A DNA stretch of 64,000 nt from Sporomusa sp. KB1 (lineage in GTDB: Bacteria; Bacillota; Negativicutes; Sporomusales; Sporomusaceae): the NCBI RefSeq assembly GCF_007830295.1, contig NZ_VLKC01000002.1, positions 2,964,200 to 3,028,199 of the forward strand. The letters are read 5' to 3'. The stretch's first letter is position 1; each line of letters begins with the position of its first letter. Below are positions 52,235 to 61,084 of this stretch, piece by piece. The notes beneath the pieces are model-generated. The model was not told the origin of the DNA. It was given only the letters and a program-made list of their open reading frames with translations, and ran no database searches. The position numbers and the translations under genes were made by a program.

Positions 52235-52423
52235 ATGACAAGGTTTTTAGTGGCAGCGTTTTTGGTATTTGTATTGGGAATTGGCGCTTTATATGCCGGA
52301 TTCAATCGGGTGCCATTTCGACAGGAGGGGGCTCATGAAATGCACAACTCGTCACAGTCGTCAGTTATTATCACTGGTGGCAACGTGTCTCCATTACCTA
52401 TAATACCAAATGGTAAAGCCTAA
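52235..52423 (+). CDS. Small single-span membrane peptide
   Basis: 62 residues from ATG 52235 with AAGGAGGGG upstream. One membrane segment (FLVAAFLVFVLGIGALYAGF, residues 4-23), then a polar tail with His and Met (EGAHEMHNSSQSS) that faces out if the positive-inside rule holds. It lies directly after the tandem leaders and 28 bp before a DUF4418-like protein. The His/Met tail could bind metal such as copper; that is a guess, supported only by the copper-type receptor nearby. Confidence 0.6.
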   Translation: MTRFLVAAFLVFVLGIGALYAGFNRVPFRQEGAHEMHNSSQSSVIITGGNVSPLPIIPNGKA

Positions 52424-52451
52424 GTTCAAAGTGAAAAAAGGAGTTGGGTTT

Positions 52452-52847
52452 ATGACAAAATATAAGTTATTTTCCTGGAGCGCACTTCTTATTAGTATCG
52501 CGCTGCTGATTTTGCCCAGACTTATTCCTATCTGCAATGGGCTTATGAAAAATGGCAGTCCGATGAGCTGCCATTATACTTATCAGGCAGAATTTATTTT
52601 TGCATTGCTTGCGGTAATTCTCGCCAGTGCTTTGTTTGTATTGCGCACAGAGGAAGCTCGTTTATTAACCGGGTTTATACTCTTGCTTATAGGAATTATA
52701 GTAATTGTCCTGCCGCAGCCATGGGCGAGCGGTATTTGCCAGGCGGGCGGATGCATGAAGACAGCTTTTTTCAGCAATATCGGCGGCGGTTGGCTAGCTC
52801 TGTCCGGAGCAGGAATTGTATGGCTGACTGGAAGAAAAGCAGGCTAG
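52452..52847 (+). CDS. DUF4418-like integral membrane protein
   Basis: 131 residues from ATG 52452 (AAAGGAG upstream). Four membrane segments (LFSWSALLISIALLILPRLI, FIFALLAVILASALFVL, LLTGFILLLIGIIVIVL, GWLALSGAGIVWL), with conserved-looking Cys residues in the loops (PICNGLMKNGSPMSCHYTYQ and GICQAGGCMKTAFF). This matches DUF4418 proteins that occur with FtsX-type ABC genes. Function unknown. Confidence 0.65.
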   Translation: MTKYKLFSWSALLISIALLILPRLIPICNGLMKNGSPMSCHYTYQAEFIFALLAVILASALFVLRTEEARLLTGFILLLIGIIVIVLPQPWASGICQAGGCMKTAFFSNIGGGWLALSGAGIVWLTGRKAG

Positions 52848-52884
52848 TGAATGAAGGCTATGAATTGTTAGGAGAGACTCGATT

Positions 52885-54084
52885 ATGATATTTCTTATCT
52901 GGAAAAGCCTGTTGCATCGCCGGCTGCAGAGTATTGCTATTATTGTTTCCATTGCCGTCGGAGCAGCTATTGTCTTTAGTATTGGGGCTATGTATAAGGG
53001 AGTTTCATCAGGTATGGAGCTTTCTAAACAGCGTATGGGAGCAGATATTGTTATTGTACCGTACGGGGTGACTCTTGAACCCAGTTTGCTCTTATTTGGC
53101 GGGGCAACTGCCAATTCGTATATGCCAAAATCGTATGTAGAGGGTGTGCGAAATGTTCCCGGAGTTCGTACGGTCACACCACAGTTTTATACTCACTCCC
53201 TGACTGCTGACTGTCATGATATCGGGACTCAAAACCGAATGATTGGTTATGATTCGACTAATGACTGGATTATCGCGCCCTGGCTGAAGAAGGTACACAA
53301 AACAGAGCTCACTGATGACGAGGTTATCTTAGGGGCGAAAGTACCTACTTGGACCCAGAATAAAATATCGATTTTAGGCAAGTGGTACAATATTGTTACT
53401 GTAGCCGAAGAAACCGGGACAACGCTGGATTATTCTTTGCTTGTCAGTATGAATGAGGCCAGACGGGTAGTTGCCAGGGATACTTCACTTAAACAGGTTT
53501 GGGCTAAACAGGGGCCGCCGTCTGAACTGATTTCAACCATTTTGGTGCAGGTTGATGAGGGCGCAGATATCAATACAGTGGTAACTGATATTCAAAATGT
53601 TGGCTTAATGAAGCCGATTGTAGCCGCAGAGGTTAAAAAACGTATTGCTGACCAGTTTACTGTGTTTGTATTCCTCATTGGTGGTGTTGGTTTATTGACA
53701 ATATTGACATCCTTATTGCAGCTTTTTTCCCGGTTTTATACGTTGACGTGGGAACGGCAGGCGGAATGGGGCCTTTACCTGGCTTTTGGTGCTACCGGGC
53801 GGGACATTAGCGCAGTTATTGTTGGCGAAGCGGCGGCAGTATCCCTGACAGGATCAATAGCCGGTCTGCTGCTTGGCGGCGGCTTGTATAAAGGAAGCCT
53901 GCAACTACTGGAAGCGTATCAATCTTTTCCTTTTGTTCAGCCATCCTGGGAGGTTATTGCTGCTATGGCCCTAGGTATTACGGTGCTATTCACCGGGTTA
54001 GGCGCTGTAGCTGCCTGGCTGCCAGCTTATCGGGGAAGCCGAATTGATCCAAGTGTTATCATGACCAGAGGCGAATTTGACTGA
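52885..54084 (+). CDS. FtsX/MacB-type ABC transporter permease
   Basis: 399 residues. N-terminal membrane segment (LQSIAIIVSIAVGAAIVFSI), a large extracytoplasmic domain (residues 50-240), and three C-terminal membrane segments (FVFLIGGVGLLTILTSLLQL, AAAVSLTGSIAGLLLGGGLY, VIAAMALGITVLFTGLGAVA). This is the type VII/FtsX-like fold of MacB, LolCE and related proteins. It ends with PSVIMTRGEFD. The expected ATPase is not adjacent; a candidate partner lies at 18138. GAGAG upstream. Operon with the two small membrane proteins. Confidence 0.85.
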   Translation: MIFLIWKSLLHRRLQSIAIIVSIAVGAAIVFSIGAMYKGVSSGMELSKQRMGADIVIVPYGVTLEPSLLLFGGATANSYMPKSYVEGVRNVPGVRTVTPQFYTHSLTADCHDIGTQNRMIGYDSTNDWIIAPWLKKVHKTELTDDEVILGAKVPTWTQNKISILGKWYNIVTVAEETGTTLDYSLLVSMNEARRVVARDTSLKQVWAKQGPPSELISTILVQVDEGADINTVVTDIQNVGLMKPIVAAEVKKRIADQFTVFVFLIGGVGLLTILTSLLQLFSRFYTLTWERQAEWGLYLAFGATGRDISAVIVGEAAAVSLTGSIAGLLLGGGLYKGSLQLLEAYQSFPFVQPSWEVIAAMALGITVLFTGLGAVAAWLPAYRGSRIDPSVIMTRGEFD

Positions 54085-54094
54085 AGGAGATATA

Positions 54095-54140
54095 CAAAGG
54101 AGAGCTTCCCTAAGCTTAGTTTAGGAAAGCTCTCCTTTGA
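54095..54140 (+). terminator. Terminator of the FtsX operon
   Basis: CAAAGGAGAGCTTCCCTAAGC / TTAGGAAAGCTCTCCTTTG hairpin followed by ATTTGCTTTT. Confidence 0.8.
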
Positions 54141-54153
54141 TTTGCTTTTGCCG

Positions 54154-54954
54154 TTAATGTGCGTGGCATACAGCAATCCACTGCTTTTTTTGCTTTAGTA
54201 ACCACTCAGTCACCAACGCTGTAAGTTCATCATGTTTGCCGGTAAAGACATGGTCTGCCTGGATACGGGCAATTTCTTTTTCGCCGTGGTAGCGGTCATA
54301 TAAGCTTTCTGAACCTGACGCTGGTACAACGATGTCTTGCTGGCCATGGACAATGAATAGGGGGGAACGGTGAGACTCGATTTGTGTTAATGGCTCATAG
54401 CGATTTTCCAGCAAATCATTAACAAAGTTGGGACTAAGGCTAAACCCTTTGCCCAAAAAGTTGGCGATAGTTTGGCCTGCAATTGATTGCTGCCATAGCT
54501 CAGGTCCTAATATGATATTTTGAAAATTTTTGATAGGCTCTGTTACCGGAGCTAACGCTACCCGGCCAGCAATAGTGTCATCATCATGACTAAGAACAAT
54601 TAGGCCGCCAAGGCTATGGCCTAGCAAGTACACTGGCAATCCTTCAAATTCCGGGAGGTTTTTCACCCACTGGATGACATTGTGCAAATCTTCCCGCCAG
54701 TTTTTTATGGTTGTGTCATTAGCAAAATCCCCTTCGCTTTCACCTGAACCGGTAAAGTCAAAACGTACTGCTATGAGACCAGCTGCTTCAAGGGCATTTG
54801 CCACATGGAGCATTAACTGATTGGAACCGACTTTTTCGCTGGTAAAACCATGGCAGCAGATGACAACCGGAGTTTGCGTTACAGTAAAACTATGGGCCTG
54901 AATCATGGCGGAAAGCTTGCGGCCTTGGCTGAGTATCCATTCATGTTGTTTCAT
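54154..54954 (-). CDS. Alpha/beta hydrolase (esterase)
   Basis: 266 residues from ATG 54954 (AAAGGAGCG upstream). Oxyanion-hole region VVICCHGFTSEKVGSNQ, nucleophile LLGHSLGGLIV (Ser near 107), acid Asp in VHGQQDIVVP (near 205) and a C-terminal His in QADHVF (near 235): complete triad. This group (cinnamoyl esterase-like, also called alpha/beta hydrolases with a DFTGSGES motif) hydrolyses carboxylic esters. No signal peptide, so cytoplasmic. It has its own copy of the leader motif. Confidence 0.8.
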   Translation of the reverse strand: MKQHEWILSQGRKLSAMIQAHSFTVTQTPVVICCHGFTSEKVGSNQLMLHVANALEAAGLIAVRFDFTGSGESEGDFANDTTIKNWREDLHNVIQWVKNLPEFEGLPVYLLGHSLGGLIVLSHDDDTIAGRVALAPVTEPIKNFQNIILGPELWQQSIAGQTIANFLGKGFSLSPNFVNDLLENRYEPLTQIESHRSPLFIVHGQQDIVVPASGSESLYDRYHGEKEIARIQADHVFTGKHDELTALVTEWLLKQKKQWIAVCHAH

Positions 54955-54974
54955 GGTATATTTCGCTCCTTTAA

Positions 54975-55037
54975 AATAAGATAAGGCCCAAAAACAATTA
55001 TCCATTGTTTTTTGGGCCTTTAGTTTATCTAATCAGC
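54975..55037 (-). promoter_or_regulatory. UGA/AG leader-terminator motif, copy 9 (upstream of hydrolase)
   Basis: Minus strand: AGC, UGA, hairpin UUAG-AUAAA-CUAA, AG, GCC. Terminator AAGGCCCAAAAAACAAT paired with ATTGTTTTTGGGCCTT then a T-rich run. Confidence 0.75.
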
Positions 55038-55058
55038 TTGAATATTAACTTGTAATTT

Positions 55059-55087
55059 ATTATACCAGTTTTTTTAGCGGTTGTAAA
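55059..55087 (-). promoter_or_regulatory. Promoter TTTACA-17-TATAAT
   Basis: On the minus strand TTTACA (55087-55082), 17-nt spacer, TATAAT (55064-55059), 22 nt before the leader motif. Confidence 0.65.
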
Positions 55088-55117
55088 GTTAATCTGTTCG
55101 AAAGAAAATGGGGATAT

Positions 55118-57103
55118 CTAAAAGCTGTAACTGGTTTTCAGCCAGATAGTGCGTCCTGGTTCATTTATTCGTACGGTAACAGGCAAACCAAGATTAGCCA
55201 TAGATGAGCTCACAGACTTGCTGATAAATTCGGCATAGGTTTTATCAAATATATTGTCTATACCAGCACTGATTAGCAGGTTTTTGATAGGTCGGTAGGA
55301 TAAATTTGAAGATAAAATGCCAAAACCAGCAGAGGGACCAATATCAAACCCTATTTCATTGCCATTGTCTACAGCAACGCGCTTTTGTGCGGCAACACCT
55401 CGCCAGAGGAGTCCGGCACCAAACTTATCTTTGGTATAATTCAGGCTTAGGGTAGCTTCCAGTGGTGCTATCTGCGGCAAAGGACCGCCACTGGTATCAT
55501 TTTTACCGCGTACATAGGCTAATGTGGCGATGGCATTCCAGTTGTCGGACAGCGAATAGGTGACCTGGCCTTCGCCGCCGTATAATGTTGCATTACTATT
55601 AGTACCCGATGTTTTATTGGTTGTTTTATTGGTTGTTAACAGAATAAAATCGTCAATTTTGGAATAGAACAGTGACAGGCTGGATTTTAATTTGCCTGAT
55701 TGATAAACCAGGCCAGTATCAAATTGTGTGTTTTTTTCCGGTTTTAGTGAAAATGTTTTGTTTCTTTCCCACCAGTCGGCTGGTCGTTCGGCATGACCGA
55801 TGCCAAAATAGGTCGTGAGGGGGGCAGTTGTTGAATCATGCTCGTAGCGTACGAAAGCACCATAGGTTTTATTACTGTCACTGGCAAGGCTACTGGGATT
55901 TTCATTTTTAACATCAAGCGAATCAATTCGTAACCCGCCTTTCAGCCGTGATTGTTTGTCAATACTATGGGTAATATCACCGAATATACCAATGTTTTCA
56001 AAGGTCATATCCGGTGTGCGGATCTTGGCTTTATAACTTTTTCCGCCGCTGCGGCTGGTATGTTCATTTTTCTGGTAATCAATGCCGACAATTGCAGTTG
56101 TGCTTGGGTTCAGCGTCAAATCGGCTGCCAATCGGGCGCCTGTTGTTGTGCGGTCAGGGTTGCTGGCCATGGCCATACCACTAGGCGTCCGGAATGAATA
56201 ATTGTCCATGACATGATCGATGTAGTTGTGATAGGCATTAAAGGTAATACGGTTTAGGTGAGAGGAGAGATTATTTTTTTCAAATTTGAAACTATAATTG
56301 CTGCGGTCAAACTTTGAACCGTCCATTGCCCGGTCGGCATATGCGGCCTTAGCTTTGCTGGTATCTGCTGTAATTTCATAGAGTGTGTTGACATCCGGGG
56401 TATAACCGAATATTCCTGTCAGGCTGTTACGGGTGTAAAAGGAATGGACTTTATTACCGCTGCCATCTGAATAATCATCTGCATGAGAACGGGATCTGAT
56501 GATTCGTACATAACCTTTAGTATCGCCGGAGGTTATATCCAGAAGTTCATCATTTCGGCCATTACTGCCTGTCAACAAGCTGCTGTAGACGCGTGCTCCA
56601 GGCTTTTCAAAACGGGGTGTAATCCGTTCAAATAGTACGGTTCCCGCAATATTGCCACCGCCATATAGTACGGTTTCCGGCCCTTTTAACACGGTAATCT
56701 TACTGTAGGATTCAGGGAAAATGTATGCAGTGGGGGGATCCATCCGTCCGCCGCAGCCTCCCTGCAGGTAAGTCCCGTCAAGTAAGATATTGAGACGTGT
56801 ACCGCCCAGGCCTCGGAAGGTGGGGTCAGTACCTGATCCACCTTTACGTACGGCAAAAAATCCGGGAATGTTTTTTAGGTAACCACCGCCGTCATTGGCC
56901 GGAACCGGTTGACGGGGCAATTTGGGATCTGTTTCCACAGCCAGTGTATCTGTTTCGGCAGGAGCGGTGACTACAATTTCTTCAAAGGTAAAGGTTTTTT
57001 CCGTTTCCCTTTTTTCTTCGTCGGCGGCCAGGACAATTGCATTGTCTACGGGAGTGGATAATAAAAATAAAACAAGAAATATAAAAGTACTCATTTTGTT
57101 CAT
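55118..57103 (-). CDS. TonB-dependent receptor, copper-receptor (NosA/OprC) type
   Basis: 661 residues. Signal peptide to about residue 27, TonB box FEEIVVTAPAE near 41, plug with FRGLGGTRLNILLDGTYLQG followed by GCGGRMDPPTAYIFPESY and LKGPETVLYGGGNIAGTVLF, then a barrel ending KTSYSF. The GCGGRMDPPTAY block is characteristic of the NosA/OprC copper receptors, although other ligands are possible. It has a leader motif and lies between the hydrolase and a two-component system. It presumably works with TonB-ExbBD at 41.8 kb. Confidence 0.85.
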   Translation of the reverse strand: MNKMSTFIFLVLFLLSTPVDNAIVLAADEEKRETEKTFTFEEIVVTAPAETDTLAVETDPKLPRQPVPANDGGGYLKNIPGFFAVRKGGSGTDPTFRGLGGTRLNILLDGTYLQGGCGGRMDPPTAYIFPESYSKITVLKGPETVLYGGGNIAGTVLFERITPRFEKPGARVYSSLLTGSNGRNDELLDITSGDTKGYVRIIRSRSHADDYSDGSGNKVHSFYTRNSLTGIFGYTPDVNTLYEITADTSKAKAAYADRAMDGSKFDRSNYSFKFEKNNLSSHLNRITFNAYHNYIDHVMDNYSFRTPSGMAMASNPDRTTTGARLAADLTLNPSTTAIVGIDYQKNEHTSRSGGKSYKAKIRTPDMTFENIGIFGDITHSIDKQSRLKGGLRIDSLDVKNENPSSLASDSNKTYGAFVRYEHDSTTAPLTTYFGIGHAERPADWWERNKTFSLKPEKNTQFDTGLVYQSGKLKSSLSLFYSKIDDFILLTTNKTTNKTSGTNSNATLYGGEGQVTYSLSDNWNAIATLAYVRGKNDTSGGPLPQIAPLEATLSLNYTKDKFGAGLLWRGVAAQKRVAVDNGNEIGFDIGPSAGFGILSSNLSYRPIKNLLISAGIDNIFDKTYAEFISKSVSSSMANLGLPVTVRINEPGRTIWLKTSYSF

Positions 57104-57191
57104 GTAAATAATCCTCCTGTTTGAAATTTTGGTAATAGACTCGCTAAAAAGTGGTATTGATAACCTCCTTGCGTCTGGTAGTTTTGCGGTT

Positions 57192-57252
57192 GAAAAAGTA
57201 AAAGGCCGGATTTGTCAATAGACAAATCCGGCCTTCAGTTAAACTAATCAAC
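57192..57252 (-). promoter_or_regulatory. UGA/AG leader-terminator motif, copy 10 (upstream of copper-type receptor)
   Basis: Minus strand: GGU, UGA, hairpin UUAGU-UUA-ACUGA, AG, GCC (G-C, G-C, U-G outer pairs). Terminator AAGGCCGGATTTGTC pairs with GACAAATCCGGCCTT then TTACTTTTT. A promoter TTACTT-16-TATACT fits at 57293-57266. Confidence 0.75.
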
Positions 57253-57532
57253 CAGAATTAGAAGTAGTATAAAGTTGATAACTTACAAAGTAATATAGTA
57301 AATTGTATATTCATAATATCACAAAGACAAGGGGGTGTGTCTACTGTCCAAAAGTACTATTATTTATCGCTGAAAGTACTATTGCTTGCTAAATCACAGA
57401 TGGCAATGCAGTGGTTAGATAACAATATTTGTAGTATCAGAGTTGACAAATTTTGCATTTGCCAGTACATTCAAAATAACAATGCCACATAATGGGAACT
57501 AAAAGCAGTAGACAGTTTATTGGAGGGCTTTT

Positions 57533-58390
57533 ATGGATATACGAAAAATGAAATGGATTTCGGCGTTGATAGCAGCCATATTTATTGGTGCCTTTGAATT
57601 CATAAGACATCAGTTTTTGCATGTGATTTCTATGGAGTGGGGCAATGTTTTGGTCGCCGTAGTAACCGGAGTACTGGTCTTTTTATACTTTCATGGTATT
57701 TCCGCTATGATAGAGAACCTCTATGGCAAGCTGCAAAAGGAAAAAGAAGAAACGGCAGTTTTGCAGGAACGCTATAGAATTGCCCGTGAAATTCATGACA
57801 GTGTGGCACAAGCATTATTTTTTATGAATATCAAAATGGTGGAGATTGAAACAGCTTTGCGTCAGCGACAGGAACCATGGGTTGCGATAGGGGAAGTAAA
57901 AGAGGCCATTAGAATGACAGATACCGATATACGGCAGCATATTTTTGTTTTGCAGAAGGTTCCGCAGGAAAAGATAAATTTGCCGGAGGTTGTCCGGCAA
58001 TACATTGCCGATTTTCAGAAAGATAGCGGCATAAAGGTCGATTTGAGTGTAGCAGAGAATGTTGGTGACAGTCTAAGTTTACAGGTTAAAAATAAATTGT
58101 TTCGTATATTGCAGGAACTGCTGCAAAATATCCGCAAACATGCAGGCGCCAGACACGTGAATGTCAGTCTGCAAAGGGAAGATTGTCAGCTTTTCATGAT
58201 AGTTGGCGATGATGGCCAAGGGTTGCCGATAGATATTATAAAGAAACAAGGTTTGTCTTTTGGCTTGAAACTTTTGGAGGATGATGTTAGGGACATTGGC
58301 GGTCGGTTGAAACTGGAGAGTTCCCCAGGTCAGGGGACGACAGCCACGATTCGTTTGGATGTGAAGGGGAAGAAGCTCTATGAGCATTAA
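57533..58390 (+). CDS. NarX/DesK-type sensor histidine kinase
   Basis: 285 residues. Two membrane segments (WISALIAAIFIGAFEFI, GNVLVAVVTGVLVFLYF), a short linker coiled coil (YGKLQKEKEETAVLQERYRI), HisKA_3 phosphoacceptor REIHDSVAQALFF (His near 88), N box LLQNIRKHAGA and G box DDGQGLP/GLSFGLKLLEDD. There is almost no extracellular sensor domain, so the signal is likely in the membrane or from a partner protein. GGAGGGC upstream. The end overlaps the response regulator by 11 bp. It is divergent from the copper-type receptor. Confidence 0.88.
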   Translation: MDIRKMKWISALIAAIFIGAFEFIRHQFLHVISMEWGNVLVAVVTGVLVFLYFHGISAMIENLYGKLQKEKEETAVLQERYRIAREIHDSVAQALFFMNIKMVEIETALRQRQEPWVAIGEVKEAIRMTDTDIRQHIFVLQKVPQEKINLPEVVRQYIADFQKDSGIKVDLSVAENVGDSLSLQVKNKLFRILQELLQNIRKHAGARHVNVSLQREDCQLFMIVGDDGQGLPIDIIKKQGLSFGLKLLEDDVRDIGGRLKLESSPGQGTTATIRLDVKGKKLYEH

Positions 58391-59018
58391 AGTATTGGTT
58401 GTGGATGATCATCTGTTATCGCGCAAAGGGATTGTCAGTATTCTTTCAACTCACCCGATGTTTGACATTGCCGGCGAGGCGACAGACGGACAGGAAGCTT
58501 TGGAAAAGGCTCGGATGCTTATGCCTGATATCATTTTAATGGATATTAATATGCCGGGTATTGGCGGCTTGGAAGCCACAAGGCTGATTAAAGAGGAAAT
58601 GCCGTATGTAAAAATTGTTATTCTAAGCGTGTCTGACGATGTGCAGGATTTTTTCGAAGCCATCAAAAAGGGTGCCCAAGGGTATCTTTTAAAGAACATG
58701 GAACCAGAATACTGGATTGATTATATTATCAGCATTGTACAAGGAGAAGCTCCTATCTCCCGGGCGCTGGCGACTAAAATATTACAGGAATTTTCTATTC
58801 CAAAGGCTAATATGTTAAGTAACAAGGTGTCAGAACGGGAACTGGAAGTGCTGCAATTGGTTAGCCAGGGGATGGGCAACAAGGAAATCGGAGAAAAATT
58901 GTGTATTAGTGAAAGTACAGTTAAAAACCATCTGCGGAACATTATGGACAAGCTTCATTTGCAGAATCGAATGCAGCTAATTGCATTTGCCTATAAGAAT
59001 GGATTAATCTCTTTCTAG
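58380..59018 (+). CDS. NarL/FixJ-family response regulator
   Basis: 212 residues. Receiver domain with VVDDHLLSRKG, phosphoacceptor ILMDINMPGIGG (Asp near 54) and Lys in GAQGYLLKNMEP (near 105). C-terminal LuxR-type HTH SERELEVLQLVSQGMGNKEIG, with LCISESTVKNHLRNIMDKL. Cognate to the kinase upstream. Targets unknown; the divergent receptor gene is the closest candidate. Confidence 0.9.
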   Translation: MSIKVLVVDDHLLSRKGIVSILSTHPMFDIAGEATDGQEALEKARMLMPDIILMDINMPGIGGLEATRLIKEEMPYVKIVILSVSDDVQDFFEAIKKGAQGYLLKNMEPEYWIDYIISIVQGEAPISRALATKILQEFSIPKANMLSNKVSERELEVLQLVSQGMGNKEIGEKLCISESTVKNHLRNIMDKLHLQNRMQLIAFAYKNGLISF

Positions 59019-59043
59019 ACAAGTGATGAAATAAAATTCTAAA

Positions 59044-59093
59044 AACAAGCAAGCATAACGTTCGCCTTTGCGAAGTTATGCTTGCTTGTTTTT
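59044..59093 (+). terminator. Terminator after the two-component operon
   Basis: AACAAGCAAGCATAACG-TTCGCCTTTGCG-AAGTTATGCTTGCTTGTTTTT. Confidence 0.85.
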
Positions 59094-59132
59094 CGTAACC
59101 AGTATGTTGCTTTCGAACAATTTATTTAGATT

Positions 59133-59243
59133 GATCTTAGTACGCGAGTCAAGACTCCCGCCTCTACAGGCGGCGTTAATTCAGGTGGAGTAGACTCTCC
59201 ACCTGAATTCCCAATGTTTCAGCTATGCTGAAACGAGTTTACT
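59133..59243 (-). repeat. Multi-hairpin repeat R1, copy 3
   Basis: Reverse complement is nearly identical to 366-478 over about 110 bp (same four hairpins). It provides the stop codon of the small gene at 59239. Confidence 0.8.
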
Positions 59244-59442
59244 CGTTTTCGTCCTTGCAGCAGCATTTCTTTTTTGGTGGTTTAGCTTGGTCAGTATCGG
59301 CATCAGTGTTAGCTGCATACGCAGCAATGGTGGGAGAAGGCGGACTGATTGCCGCTGCCGGGGCAGGTGACGCGGTAGTAACAGCACTGGTAAAAGTGAA
59401 CATAGCAACTAGCAACCCCAGAAAAGTGATTTTTCTAGTCAT
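59239..59442 (-). CDS. Small secreted Cys-rich-tail protein
   Basis: 67 residues: signal peptide MTRKITFLGLLVAMFTFTSA, Pro/Ala-rich middle, C-terminus PPKKKCCCKDENE. GGAAGG upstream of the ATG. The CCC cluster could bind metal. The TAA stop lies in repeat R1, so the tail may have been altered by the insertion. Function unknown. Confidence 0.5.
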   Translation of the reverse strand: MTRKITFLGLLVAMFTFTSAVTTASPAPAAAISPPSPTIAAYAANTDADTDQAKPPKKKCCCKDENE

Positions 59443-59462
59443 AAAGCGGTAGCTTCCTTCCT

Positions 59463-60647
59463 TTATATAGACTGATTGACAGCTAGGGAAATTCGCTTAA
59501 GTCCTTCCGCTAACAGCGGGCGCGGGCAGCCAAAATTAAGGCGCATAAAACCAGTACCCTGATGACCAAAGGTTACGCCGTCATTAAGCCCTACCTTTGC
59601 CTTTTGCGCAAAGAACTGGACAAGCTCAGGTTGGGAAAGCTTTAAATTGCGGCAATCCAGCCAGGCTAAATAGGTACCTTGTGGTTTGTCAACGTTAATT
59701 GATGGGATATTGGCAGCAATATATTCTGTCAGATACTGGGCGTTGCCTTCAAGGTAGACTAACAACTCATCAAGCCACGGCGCCCCATGGCGGTAAGCAG
59801 CTTCCAGAGCGGTGATACCAAATACATTGCTTTTGCTGATGCCCAATTGCTGGACAGTTTGAGAAAATTGACTGCGTAATTTGCTATTCGGAATAATAGC
59901 AATCGAGGTATATAGGCCAGCGGTGTTAAATGTTTTGCTGGGGGCGGTAAGCGTGATTATTTTGTCGTCACTGTCAGTGTCTAAGGAAGCCAGCGGTATA
60001 TACTGATGGCCGGTATACACTAAGTCGCCGTGAATTTCGTCTGTCAGCAGCAATACATTGTTTTCCAGGCAGATTTTTACCAGCTTGGTTAGCTCTGAGC
60101 GCGACCAAACCCGGCCAACTGGATTATGCGGGTTGCATAAAATTAGCATTTTGGCTTCACGGGCTTTTTCTGCCAAGTCATCAAAATCTATGGTATAATT
60201 GCCAGCTTCATAGACTAAGGGGTTTTCCAGCACAATGCGGCCCTGGTTTTGTACACTGGAAAAGAAGGGGGGATAAACCGGGGGTTGGATAATAACTTTA
60301 TCGCCCGGCTTAGTAAAGGTCTGCACTGCCAAGGTTATAGCAGTTACCACTCCAGGAGTACTTACCATCCATTCCGGATTGGTTTTCCAGTTATGGCGTT
60401 TATCCAGCCAGTCAGTTACGGCATCATAGGCATAGGAATGGGGAGACGGGTAACCGAAAACGCCATGCTGAACCCGGGCGGCGAGCGCTTCGTTTACGGC
60501 CGGAGGCGAAGGGAAATCCATGTCAGCCACCCAGAAGGGCAGCACGTCCTTGGAACCAAAGAGGGCAGGAGCGTCATCCCATTTGGTACTGCCGCTGTTG
60601 TGACGCGCAATCACAGTGTCAAATTTGTCAATGTTGGAGTTAGTCAT
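59463..60647 (-). CDS. malY: MalY/PatB-type cystathionine beta-lyase
   Basis: 394 residues from ATG 60647. Fold-type I PLP enzyme of the MalY/PatB group: the N-terminal signature DVLPFWVADMDFPSPPAVNE, NPHNPVGRVWSRSEL, VLLTDEIHGDLVY and the PLP Lys in TAPSKTFNTAGL (near 232), RLNFGCPRPLLAEGL at the end. It cleaves C-S bonds of cystathionine and cysteine conjugates, giving homocysteine or thiols. Its leader is a copy of the motif shared with the nitrogenase-like genes, which supports a sulfur-salvage regulon. Monocistronic. Confidence 0.88.
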   Translation of the reverse strand: MTNSNIDKFDTVIARHNSGSTKWDDAPALFGSKDVLPFWVADMDFPSPPAVNEALAARVQHGVFGYPSPHSYAYDAVTDWLDKRHNWKTNPEWMVSTPGVVTAITLAVQTFTKPGDKVIIQPPVYPPFFSSVQNQGRIVLENPLVYEAGNYTIDFDDLAEKAREAKMLILCNPHNPVGRVWSRSELTKLVKICLENNVLLLTDEIHGDLVYTGHQYIPLASLDTDSDDKIITLTAPSKTFNTAGLYTSIAIIPNSKLRSQFSQTVQQLGISKSNVFGITALEAAYRHGAPWLDELLVYLEGNAQYLTEYIAANIPSINVDKPQGTYLAWLDCRNLKLSQPELVQFFAQKAKVGLNDGVTFGHQGTGFMRLNFGCPRPLLAEGLKRISLAVNQSI

Positions 60648-60704
60648 TATATCACCCTTATTCATAAAAAGTAAGTCAATCGCAAAATGCTGGTATACAA
60701 GATA

Positions 60705-60767
60705 CAGAAAAAGGCTAAAGTACGTCTGGTAGAGACGGTACTTTAGCCTTCAGGAACTCTGATCAGC
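60705..60767 (-). promoter_or_regulatory. UGA/AG leader-terminator motif, copy 11 (upstream of malY)
   Basis: Minus strand: AGC, UGA, hairpin UCAG-AGUUC-CUGA, AG, GCU; terminator AGGCTAAAGTACCGTC pairs with GACGTACTTTAGCCT then TTTTC. A promoter TTGACA-17-TAACCT fits at 60825-60797 (minus). Confidence 0.8.
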
Positions 60768-60910
60768 TAAATGAAAAGCTAACAATATATGATTACAGGT
60801 TAACATTCATAAAGAAACTTGTCAAGAAATTATATAAAATTCCTTCAATTAGTCTTTTGAAGTATGAAGATAATCTGCTTGACAAGCAAAGTAAATTATA
60901 TTATTCTTTA

Positions 60911-60932
60911 AATGAGAATGATTCCTAATCTC
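60911..60932 (+). promoter_or_regulatory. Possible Fur-box-like palindrome
   Basis: AATGAGAATGATTCCTAATC plus TC: an imperfect inverted repeat resembling GATAATGATAATCATTATC. It lies 150 bp before the DUF2325 gene, next to a TTGACA and AT-rich -10, and could link the flavodoxin cluster to iron limitation. The match is partial. Confidence 0.35.
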
Positions 60933-61084
60933 GTTTAAGAAATTAATTCTCTTATATCAGAGAAGACTGCAGTTACATACAGAATAGGGACTCCGCATGT
61001 CTGTTTTGGGTATGGTGAAAAGTATATTATAAGTTCACGAGGCTGGTTTATAAAAATACACATAGTGAAAGGTTAGGTTATTAT

